Positions 56,140-64,000 of a stretch of DNA of 64,000 nt are shown here, in pieces. The stretch lies in contig NW_023601212.1 of NCBI RefSeq assembly GCF_014898055.3, positions 34,026,329 through 34,090,328 on the forward strand, in the 5' to 3' direction. Below the pieces are notes generated by a model. The model saw only the letters and a program-made list of their open reading frames with translations, searched no databases and was not told the DNA's origin. How positions within the stretch are numbered: position 1 is the first letter of the stretch; the number at the start of each line of letters is the position of its first letter. This DNA is from Talpa occidentalis. Its lineage: Eukaryota > Chordata > Mammalia > Eulipotyphla > Talpidae. A program made the position numbers and the translations under genes.

Positions 56140-56748
56140 TGTAACAGGGTGGTCCCCAGGAAAAGGAGAGGTTCCCAGTTCCCAGCCCCACCTAAGGGAG
56201 GTTGGAGCTGAGAGAGGCTGGAGCAGGGAGAAAAGAAGCTAGAGAAGAGACTGGGGAAGGGAGCAAGAAGGATGGAGAGCAAGAAGGAGACCTGGAGGAG
56301 GCACATGGAGACATGTATTTGTCTGTACTTGCTTTTTGGTCCTGGACTGGTTGAAGCAGATGTGTGCGAGAGACCCATGGGGAGGTTAGCAATGGCAGCT
56401 ATTATCTTGGTTTTGCTTTGGTTCTTTTCGTCACAGACTTGTCTGGCTGTTTCTGACCCTTTTCTATGTGTCCCTGCTGGAAGTTGCTTTAGACTTGTGC
56501 CAGGCTTTCAGGCCCTGCTTTGGGCCAATCCTTTTTAGCTGGACATTTATCCACAAGGGGATGGGCAACTTTGGGCCCTTGATTTGGAAATTATATTCTT
56601 TGTCTTTTCTGTATTGTACACTAATTGTATTAAAGTTCCTTCCCATTAACAGTCTTAAATGTTTTGTCTTGATGTGGTGGATGGTAGAAGCTATTTAGAG
56701 CCAGCAGGTTTGGGGACCCTGGGGTGCCTCTCTCCTTGTCCTGTAATA
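56140..56748 (+). mobile_element. ERV LTR, same family as 32464-33069
   Basis: Starts TGTAACAGGGTGGTCC and ends about CTGTAATA (the family end is CTGTAACA). It has the ACTTGTCTGGCTGTTTCTGACCC block, TTTGTCTTTTCTGTATTG, ATTAAAGTTCCTT and GCCAGCAGGTTTGGGG, as in the other copy. No 4-bp TSD is evident. The polypurine tract on the left suggests a 3' LTR whose 5' part is lost or unrecognisable. Frames 56127-56646 are LTR artefacts. Confidence 0.82.
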
Positions 56749-56749
56749 A

Positions 56750-57095
56750 CTTCATTTGATACCTGTTCCCTGAAAAGGCTCATGGATGTGAACTCAAGCA
56801 GATGACCTGCTCTGGCTGATGGGACACAGCAGACCTGGCCCCAACACAGCACTGACACTGGCTTGCAGGCACATGTGCCCTCCTGTGCAGCTACCACCCT
56901 CACAAGGTTATGTGAGGCTGGCCTCAGAGAAAGACCTGCTTACCTGTAAGAGAAATAGATGCTGATGCTCTTTGCTACTGAGATTTTAAAGCTTTTCCTC
57001 TGCAGCAATATCTACTAGTAACATGTTCTATCCTATCCAATTAAAAAGACCATTCTCTATCACAAAGATTCAGAGAAGAAAAAATTAGGAGTCCA
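56750..57095. other. Unrecognised sequence
   Basis: No repeat or gene recognised. The 70-codon minus frame 56691-56903 overlaps the LTR edge and is unsupported. Confidence 0.35.
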
Positions 57096-57118
57096 GAGTT
57101 GCTTTTTACCTGTTCTTT

Positions 57119-57379
57119 TTTTTTTTAATTAATTATTTATACAAGAATAGGGGTATAGGTTAGAGGCACGGGAGGGTGAGAGAATTCACCAGAGAGAGCA
57201 GGGAGCAGAATAGGCAGATGGGCTGAAGACACTGCTGAGGGGAGCAGCAGGCAAGGGAGGAGAGGTCTGCCATGCCATGTGGGTCTCTCCCTGGCTGGCC
57301 GGGAATCGAGCCCGAGCTGCAGAGGCTGCAGACAGCCTCACAGCACAGCGCTCAACCAGCTGTGCCACTGGGGAAGCCC
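57119..57379 (-). mobile_element. tRNA-derived SINE, A/B intermediate
   Basis: TSD TGCTTTTTACCTGTTCTTT at 57100-57118 and 57380-57398, 19 bp perfect. Head GGTTGAGCGCTGTGCTGTGAGGCTG, diverged B box GGGCTCGATTCCC, tail ATTCTTGTATAAATAATTAA. Confidence 0.95.
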
Positions 57380-57398
57380 TGCTTTTTACCTGTTCTTT

Positions 57399-58065
57399 AA
57401 CATTCTTCTATCTGCCCCAAGCATTGAATCTTTGGTTCATGCAAACCTTAGCTATCCTCATGGTCTTGCCGCTGTCCTTGTTTAAAATATCCTCCCTTCC
57501 AACCTAGGTAAAACCCCTTTGAAAATGTAACTTTGAGGGCTTCTTTACAAGTTTCCTATTTTCTTCCTCCTCAGAATCCAGTTTGTCAATCTCCCATTCC
57601 TCCAGAGCTATCTTGCTTTCACAGCTATGTTTTCCTATGCACTTTTTAATATGTGTTACTCTACTGTCTTAGATGTCTGTTTCAAATCCCATTGAACACA
57701 AGACTGACCTAGAAGAATATTCAAGTTCAGAATCTTGGGCTACCCAAGATCTGGGAAACTGATTCTGAAAATTTCTCCTGTAAGGATTCCTGTACTATAA
57801 ATTTCTCAATTTTCTTTCTCTTGGCTATTAAAATTAAAGAATACCATGATCCCTTTCCCCCTAAGCTTGTCAAACATTTTTCTATACAAGGTCAGTGACA
57901 TATTTCTACTTTCTTTTTAAATTAGAAAATTATTACCCATATTTTCTCTCTAATCAGGCATTGACATATCCTTCCTGGTTACTTTTTATTTTTACTGTTT
58001 CTATTCTCTAATTGATAGGTTTCCAAAAAGAATTTTCCTCAGGACTACTCCTACCTATATTAATC
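57399..58065. other. Unrecognised sequence
   Basis: No repeat or gene recognised. Confidence 0.35.
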
Positions 58066-58069
58066 CATT

Positions 58070-58255
58070 TAACCTTTGAAAATGTTCACTGAAGTAAAGA
58101 GAAATTAGTCCCAATTTATAGATTGGGACACTGAGAGTGATGATTAGTTGCTTGCTCAATGTCATGCACAGAGATAAATGGCATAACTAGGTCTAAATCA
58201 AATCCTGTTTTATTGCAAAAGACCATGATCTTTCTACCATAGCACACCACCTGTA
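58070..58255 (+). mobile_element. MIR SINE
   Basis: AGTCCCAATTTATAGATTGGGACACTGAGAG...GTTGCTTGCTCAATGTCATGCACAGAGATAAATGGCATAAC...AAATCAAATCC...ATGATCTTTCTACCATAGCACACC follows the MIR consensus. Confidence 0.75.
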
Positions 58256-58282
58256 ACTAAATCAAGTTAAACTGAAAGCACA

Positions 58283-58536
58283 GAGGGCCTCCCTCGTGGC
58301 CTAGGGGTTATATATCAGTGCTGTCACCTCTATGGCCTGGATTTGATCCTCTTCCAGGGAGCGAACTCACATGGTGCACCAGACCTCTCCTATCTCACTT
58401 CCTGATCCCCTCAGCAGTATAGCTCAGTGGATCTGTCTGTTCTTCCTTCCATTCTGTCTCTGGTGGGTTGTGTCTATCTCTGGTGGGTTTGCCTGCACCC
58501 CAGTTCTTCTATGCAAAACAATAAATAAAAAGTAAA
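58283..58536 (+). mobile_element. tRNA-derived SINE, type B, diverged
   Basis: TSD TAAACTGAAAGCACA at 58268-58282 and 58537-58551, 15 bp perfect. It has a local 18-bp duplication, CTATCTCTGGTGGGTT-like, near 58458-58490 compared with other type B copies. Confidence 0.92.
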
Positions 58537-58604
58537 TAAACTGAAAGCACATTTGAATTCTCTTCTTTGTTCCCAAGATGAATGGTTTGATTTTAAATGT
58601 GTGT

Positions 58605-58630
58605 GTACATATACATACATACATACATAT
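58605..58630. repeat. (CATA)n microsatellite
   Basis: About six units of ACAT. Confidence 0.9.
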
Positions 58631-58639
58631 AATGCAGTA

Positions 58640-60315
58640 ATAATTCCATGATTATTAGGAAACCATTCATTAGAATCTTCCAGCCAAAATGTAGAAAGAA
58701 GTTGGAAAAATGCAGCCTGCAAATAAAGGCTATTAACAAAATCTCAGAAGATGATTCTTTACATAGTCCCTTTACCTTTTAGTCACCCTCACTATTTAAT
58801 TATTGAAGCACAGCCTCAGGAGTCTATCTGGCTATTTGACATGGTTGCTGTTTATGTTAACAATCCAGATGAATGGCTGGTAGACCTAAATGTAGCAAAC
58901 AAGATATCCTTGGAAATTTCAAGCTCCTGCTTCTCCTGAAGGAGAAACTGCTCTGAGTTTCTAGTATTGAGAAACTATTACTTTAATTCAGAGGAGGAGC
59001 TGAATAAAGACAAGTTTTCTAAAATTGTGAGGGTCTATTCCTCTGGATTTGTTCTTTGTTAAAGAATAGCAGTGACCCTAATAAAAATATTTGTTGTTTA
59101 GAAATATACTAAGAGCTCATTAATGTAGGTCAGGCATTATCATTCCAGTGGATTATTTGTCTGCCAAACAATTCATGCATTTAGTTTCCCTGTCTGCTTG
59201 ATTCTCTCTACCTTTGGTTCATTACGCGCCTCATTAAAATTTCCATCAAGGACAGGACACCTAATTCAATCCCATCACTTGTTAACTGCTCTTGCAGAAG
59301 CTGCATGTGTTGGCAAATTAACAGCAATGGCTAAGGTGTGAGTTGAGCCTGTCTTCTATTTTCATTATCAGCTAAGGAGCAGCAAGTACTTTTTAAGTGA
59401 GCTTTGTATTCAAGATGGTCTAGTAAAAAAACAACAATAACAGATCACTCTGTCCATATGAGGAGATCATGATAAAGGATAGAGAACACTGGATTTTATG
59501 CACAGGACAATCAAAAGGAGACAGACATAACAATAGATGTGCTACAATGTGCATTTAAATGTTCTGCTTACAAGTAAAAAGACTGTCAGACTAATGCACT
59601 TGCATCAAGATGGATACACTTAGAAAATACCGTGGTACTAGCAATGCAAATAGAGATGTTGATCCTATCAAAGCAAAGATCAGACAAAGAAGCTTTCAAG
59701 AAAACGGTGGGAGAGATGGTAAATGAATTGAAAGCTACTACCAGGCCAGGGTTGCTTGGGTCAAGGAAGGATTGGATAGTTTTAAGAAATAGAACCCTGC
59801 GGCTGATTTCCCCTGATAAGCCCACAGGGCCTTCTTGTCTTCAGGGGTTTTAAACACACATTTAATGGTATCTGGGAGCAAAGAGAAGGAAACACAATCA
59901 CCAAATTACATGAACACTTATTTAACCAAAAAATAGAATCTGAAATAAGAAAGGACTCTGGAGCTTATCTAGACCCAAATCCTACCAATTAGGAAACAAA
60001 TGCCTGTATCATGAAGAAACTAGCTAAGTTTCCCTCAGTTCTTCATGCCACCCCTCAACAGGACATGAAAAACTTTCACAACTGTTACTGAAGTACTGTT
60101 TTACTCATCTCTGAGATATATCCATGAGTGACAAAGGAGTCAGAGACTGGAGTCAGAGATTGTTTTGTTCCAGTGAATTTGATATTGATCAAAGCCTAGT
60201 CAGTTCTAAAAGCAGTGACCCAAGATAACAGGCTCAAGATGAATTCACTAAATACAATTCAGCCAAACTAATCTTTTTTATCTCCCAAATTTATTACAGT
60301 AATGTAACAAAAGGT
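58640..60315. other. Unrecognised sequence
   Basis: No gene or repeat recognised. The 73-codon frame 59632-59853 and 79-codon minus frame 59586-59825 overlap and neither has a known domain. Confidence 0.3.
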
Positions 60316-60584
60316 TACCAAATAAGGACTACATGGCCTTTATCAGATTTGTAATTTACTAGTATTTTCTTTCAATCTGTGGCTTATAGTTCATTCTCTT
60401 GACAGTCTTATGGAGAAGTTCTTTTATTTTGATAAAGACCAATTTACTTACTCTTTCCTTCATGGGATATCTTTTCCATGGCATTAGGGCATCTTTGTCA
60501 GGATTGTAAATATTTTCTATCATGTTTTCTTTTATCAATTATATAAATTCTCAGTTTCATATTCTAACACTGCATTTTCATTTT

Positions 60585-60853
60585 TTCCCCAAAGATTTAT
60601 TTATCTATGCACACAAGAGCTGGGGCACAGGCTAGAGACACAGGAGGGTGAGAGGACTCACCAGAGACAGAGCAGGGAATAGAACAGGCAGACTAACCAA
60701 AACACACTGCCAAGGGAAGCAGTGGGCAAGACAGGAGAGGTCTGCCTCACCATGTGGGTTGTTCCCCAGCCAGCTGGGGATCGAACCCGCACAGCAGAGG
60801 TTGCACACTGCTCCATAGTGTGGCGATCAATCCCTTGCACCACCAGGGAGGGC
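60585..60853 (-). mobile_element. tRNA-derived SINE, type B
   Basis: TSD CTG(C/T)ATTTTCATTTT at 60570-60584 and 60854-60868, one mismatch. Minus-strand head GGCCCTCCCTGGTGGTGCAAGGG. Confidence 0.93.
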
Positions 60854-61177
60854 CTGTATTTTCATTTTGAAGAGTTTTTTGGGAATAGATAATTCTAGGT
60901 TGATAGTTTGTAAACTTTAGTTCTTTAGGGATACCACCCCATTCTCACTGTTCATTATTTCTCAAAAGAAGTCTTCTGTTCTCCTTATATATCTTGGGTT
61001 GTTGTATAAATTTACTCCATGCGAGTTAAGTTTTTGATATATGACATATAGATTCTTTTTTCATTTTTTTTTGCATGTGGATATGCAATTGTTCCTATGC
61101 TATTGGTTGAAAAGATTATTCTTTCTTCACAAAATTGCTTTTTCATCTTTTTCAAAAATTAGTTGACCATATGTGTT

Positions 61178-61480
61178 ATGCTAATCAGCTCAGGCTGCCA
61201 TCCTAAAGTATCATGAACTGGGTGGCTTAAAAACAGAAATTTAGAAGTTCAGAGGTTAAAAGATCAAATTCCCAGATGACTGGGTTTATGGTTCCAGCTC
61301 ACTTTCTGGTTTGCACACAGATGCCTTTGGGCTCTCTAAAGCTTCCACTTTGGACACTAATCCTATTGAATTGGGGTCATAGATTTATGGTATCATTAAC
61401 CTTAATTAAATCATTGTAGACCCCCATCTCAAAATACTGCCACATTGGCGGTTAGGAATATAACGTATAAAGTTGTCTGC
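61178..61480 (-). mobile_element. MLT1 (ERVL-MaLR) LTR
   Basis: ATGCTAATCAGCTCAGGCTGCCATCC, GAACTGGGTGGCTTAAAAACAGAAATTTA, CTAATCCTATTGAATTGGGG and CCATCTCAAAATACTGCCACATTGGCGGTTAGGA follow the reverse complement of MLT1 along its length. Confidence 0.8.
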
Positions 61481-61739
61481 TAGTGCCGTTCAAGTCTTCT
61501 ATTAGTTTATTATTTTTTTCTACTAATTATTGGTGGGGATGTACATTTTTCTTTATGTCTTGATTTATTTATGATATTGTTGTTCTTGTGTGTTTCTCAT
61601 ATTTTTAAGTTCTGCTATTAGGTGAATATAATTTTAAGATTTTAATGTTCATTTTATGAATACCTTGATCTTCATGAAATTACTTTGTTTAATTCTGATA
61701 ATTTTTTTTACTCTGAAATCTATTGGGTTAATTTTGGTT

Positions 61740-62085
61740 GTAGCTGCAACAAATGACCACAAAATTAATGACTTAAACATTATAAATATTTTACCATGGG
61801 ACTACAGAGCTAAATCAAGGTGTCAGAAAGGTTGTGCTAATTTCTGGAAGCTCCAGGGTACAATCAATTTCCTGTCTTTTTCCAGCTTCTAAAGGCAGAC
61901 CCTCATTCCTTGGCTCATAGTCACTGGAAGCCAGTGATGAGTACAGTTCTCCGATCATTATTTCATGACTGCATTTCTGTCTGGTGTCCTTCTGTCTCCC
62001 TCTGCCACATTTAAGAGCCCTCGTGATTACATTGGAACTGCCCAAATACAGTATTGCATCTGAAAACTTAATTTGCCTCTGCCAT
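61740..62085 (-). mobile_element. Second MLT1-type LTR
   Basis: TAGCTGCAACAAATGACCACAAAATTAATGACTTAAAC, AATCAAGGTGTCAGAAAGG, CTTTTTCCAGCTTCTAAAGGC...CATTCCTTGGCTCATAG, ACATTTAAGAGCCCTCGTGATTACATTGG and TGCCATGTAACCTAATGTG follow the reverse complement of another MLT1-type subfamily. Confidence 0.8.
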
Positions 62086-62238
62086 GTAACCTAATGTGTC
62101 CTCCTGATCTTGTTACCTCTATATATAATGTACAACATGTTGGTTTTACTCCAACTGCTGTTAAGAAATTTTCTTTGTCACTGAATTTAATTAGATTATA
62201 TCATCTCAGTATATTTTTCTTCTTGTTTCTTGTGCTAG

Positions 62239-62275
<37 letters not shown>
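62239..62275. repeat. Poly(T) run, about 37 bases
   Basis: Uninterrupted T run with no SINE or L1 body attached on either side, so it looks like expansion inside the old L1 and not an insertion tail. Confidence 0.9.
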
Positions 62276-62279
<4 letters not shown>

Positions 62280-62368
62280 CTTAGATCTTTAAGCTTATTT
62301 CAAATAAATTTGGTATATTTTCAGCATTATTTTTTCAAATTATTTATCTGACCTCCTTAAATGTTTTT

Positions 62369-62625
62369 TTTTTTTTTTAAAGATTTATTTATTTATTTAT
62401 ACAAGTACTGGGTACAGTCAGAAGCGCGGGAGGGTGAGAGAATTCACCAGAGCCAGAACAGGGAGCAGAACAGGCAGACTGACAAAGAAGTACACTGCTG
62501 AGGGGAGCAGCGGGTGGCAGGAGAGATCTGCGCGCCATGTGGGACCCTCGCCCGGCAGCCGGGGATCGAACTGGCGCTGCAGAGGCTGTGGGCAGCTTCG
62601 CAGCCCAGCACTCAACTGCTGTGCC
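62369..62625 (-). mobile_element. tRNA-derived SINE, type A, 5'-truncated
   Basis: Ends (5' end of the SINE) at GTTGAGTGCT...AGCAGTTGAG-GGCACAGC without the usual first 14 or so bases GGGCCTCCCCGGTG. Short TSD AAATGTTTT (62359-62367 and 62626-62634). Confidence 0.9.
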
Positions 62626-63070
62626 AAATGTTTTAATACTGTTTCAATTTGAATGATGTCTGTTGAAAAGTACCATTCTACAATATCTAATATGATATTA
62701 ATATTAGTCAATGTATTTTCATCTAATTTTAATTTCTATTTCTAGATAGTTGGGTTGGGTCATATTTATATCATTCATGCCAATATTATCAAGTTCACTT
62801 ATTCCTCTAGCTTCTTGAACATAAGGAGTATTATACAAAATATAACAAATATGTTAATGTCTTATCTACTAATTCTAACAACTGAGTCATTTCTCAGTTT
62901 CAATTCATATTTTTTTCATACAGGTTAAATTTCTAGCTCCATTGCATGACAATTACTTTTTTATTGAATGTCAGATATTATGAGTACAATCTTGGGGGCT
63001 AATCAGTTTTATGTTTCTATACATGTTCCTGAACTCTGGTCTGAGACTGGGTTAAACCACTTGAAAACAG

Positions 63071-63358
63071 GGCCTCCCCAGTGGCGCAATGGTTGAGCGC
63101 TGCGCTGTGAAGCTGCCTGAAGCTTCTGCAGTGCTGGTTCTATCCCTGGTTCAATCCCCGTCCGCTGGCGAGGGTCCCACATGTCGTGCAGACCTCTCCT
63201 GCCGTGCCCACTGCTCCCTTCAGCAGTGTACTTCGGTCCTTCTGCCTGTTCTGCTCCCTGCTCTGGCTCTGGTGAATTCTCTCACCCTCCTGCGCTTCTG
63301 ACTGTACCCAGCGCTTGTATAAATAAATAAATAAATCTTTAAAATCTTAAAAAAAAAA
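63071..63358 (+). mobile_element. tRNA-derived SINE, type A, duplicated B-box region
   Basis: TSD CTTGAAAAC (about 63060-63068 and 63361-63369). GGTTCTATCCCTGGTTCAATCCCC contains the B box twice, a 12-13 bp duplication absent from other copies. Confidence 0.92.
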
Positions 63359-63643
63359 ACCTTGAAAACAATTTGATCCTTTTAGGTCTTGCTTTTGATC
63401 TCTGTTAGAGGGGACCAGATCTCTGCTTAGCAAGGTTACTTTTCCTTCAATACTTAATATAATCTTTCCTTTTTCTTTAACTAATACACTATGAATTATG
63501 TCACTCTAGTCCATCAATCTAATATAAAGTTTTCAGAATTATTGCACACTGAAGAATAAGAAGGGCTACACAACTGTAAAGGAAGGAACACATTTTCCAC
63601 CCTCAACTTCCAATTTCACTTCAATATGGGGAGCACAGTGTTT

Positions 63644-63926
63644 TTTTTTTTAAAGATTCACTTATTTATGCATAAAAGAGCTGAAGTACAGACCAGAGAT
63701 GTGGGAGCAGGGGGCACAGTGAGAGAATTCACCAGAGACAGAGCGGGAAACAGAACAGGCATATTGACCAAAGTACACTGCTGAGGGGAGCAATGGGTGA
63801 GACAGGAGAGGTCTGCTGCGCCAAGTGGGTTGCTCCTTGGCCAGCAGGGGATCAAACTCATGCCACAGAGACTGTGGACTGCTCCATAGTGTGATGCTTA
63901 ACCCCTTCTGCCACCAGGGAGGCTCA
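63644..63926 (-). mobile_element. tRNA-derived SINE, type B
   Basis: TSD GGGAGCACAGTGTTTTT (about 63628-63643) and GGGAACACAGTTTTT (about 63928-63942). Minus-strand head GAGCCTCCCTGGTGGCAGAAGGGG, B box GAGTTTGATCCCC. Confidence 0.9.
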
Positions 63927-63944
63927 AGGGAACACAGTTTTTAA

Positions 63945-64000
63945 TTGTTTTTATATGCTGACTTTCTCAGGAAGAATCAAACAGTTTGGAGAAAGAGTTG
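63945..64000. other. Window end, unrecognised
   Basis: Too short to classify. Confidence 0.3.

Larger units (their letters stand above)
60320..61740 (-). mobile_element. Old L1 ORF2 remnant, split by a SINE and an LTR
   Basis: TCTGTGGCTTATAGTTCATTCTCTTGACAG, TTTTGATAAAGACCAATTTACTTACTC, GTGGATATGCAATTGTTCC...TTGGTTGAAAAGATTATTCTTTC...TTCAAAAATTAGTTGACC and TCTGCTATTAGGTGAATATAATTTTAAGATT run in minus-strand L1M ORF2 order. A SINE (60585-60853) and an MLT1 LTR (61178-61480) interrupt it. Confidence 0.65.
62140..63560. mobile_element. Old L1M-type fragment, split by two SINEs
   Basis: CTTGAACATAAGGAGTATTATAC...CTAATTCTAACAACTGAGTCATTTCTC...TTATTGAATGTCAGATATTATGAGTACAATC follows the L1M segment ccttgaacatatttataatag ... 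ctaattccaacatctgggtcatctc ... gatgctggacattgtgaat. Orientation was not resolved. Confidence 0.55.

Noticed and set aside
1..64000. CRISPR-like arrays, bacterial genes or phage elements
   Set aside because: The only regular repeats are L1 monomers and microsatellites; base composition, retroelement content and A-tails are mammalian.

Overview
This window is mammalian nuclear DNA made almost entirely of transposable elements, with no convincing functional protein-coding gene, CRISPR array, operon or true RNA gene. The evidence is autonomous and truncated L1 LINEs with A-tails and target-site duplications (TSDs), about twenty copies of one tRNA-derived SINE family, ancient pan-mammalian repeats (L2, MIR, MER5A-type hAT elements, MLT1-type LTRs), two copies of one endogenous-retrovirus LTR, and scattered microsatellites. 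The SINE has a tRNA-like head (A box near TGGCGCAGCGGTTGAG, B box GGTTCGATCCC) and an AAATAAAT-rich tail. It is not Alu, B1/B2, carnivore CAN-SINE, ruminant Bov-tA or the equine family as I know them. A laurasiatherian such as a bat is plausible, but I cannot name the species.

Layout. 141-5897: a nearly full-length, decayed L1 with tandem 5' UTR monomers. 7440-8600: an L2 remnant interrupted by a short L1, then a SINE. 8666-9627: a 5'-truncated L1 carrying a probable 3' transduction between perfect TSDs. 9790-11620: old L1 pieces with two SINEs. 12200-15830: old L1, L2 and MIR. 16091-17165: a SINE and a MER5A-like element. 18440-21280: one L2 copy split by an MLT1-like LTR and two 5'-inverted L1s. 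21690-22035: a young SINE. 23291-24123: an LTR-like block. 24630-26860: an old L1 ORF1-region remnant split by a third 5'-inverted L1 and a SINE. 27100-29845: old L1 pieces with two SINEs. 30060-33560: MER5A, L2, old L1 and a solo ERV LTR. 34010-34605: a SINE joined directly to an L1 3' end. 35945-36320: a SEM1/DSS1 processed pseudogene fused to an L1 3' end. 38700-39610: two SINEs. 39611-43780: mostly unrecognised. 45950-47322: an L1 fragment and two SINEs. 48317-51616: a 3.3-kb 5'-truncated L1 with 18-bp perfect TSDs. 51617-55400: mostly unrecognised. 55415-58551: MIRs, a second ERV LTR and SINEs. 60320-64000: old L1 split by two MLT1 LTRs and four SINEs.

The elements share one mechanism. 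L1 reverse transcriptase made its own insertions and, in trans, the SINE copies and the SEM1 retrocopy. The window records several of its side reactions: twin priming (three cases), 3' transduction (one), a probable template switch onto a host mRNA (one) and a possible SINE-L1 fusion. Open reading frames inside the SINEs, LTRs and MER elements are chance frames. Family names come from remembered consensus sequences, without database comparison.
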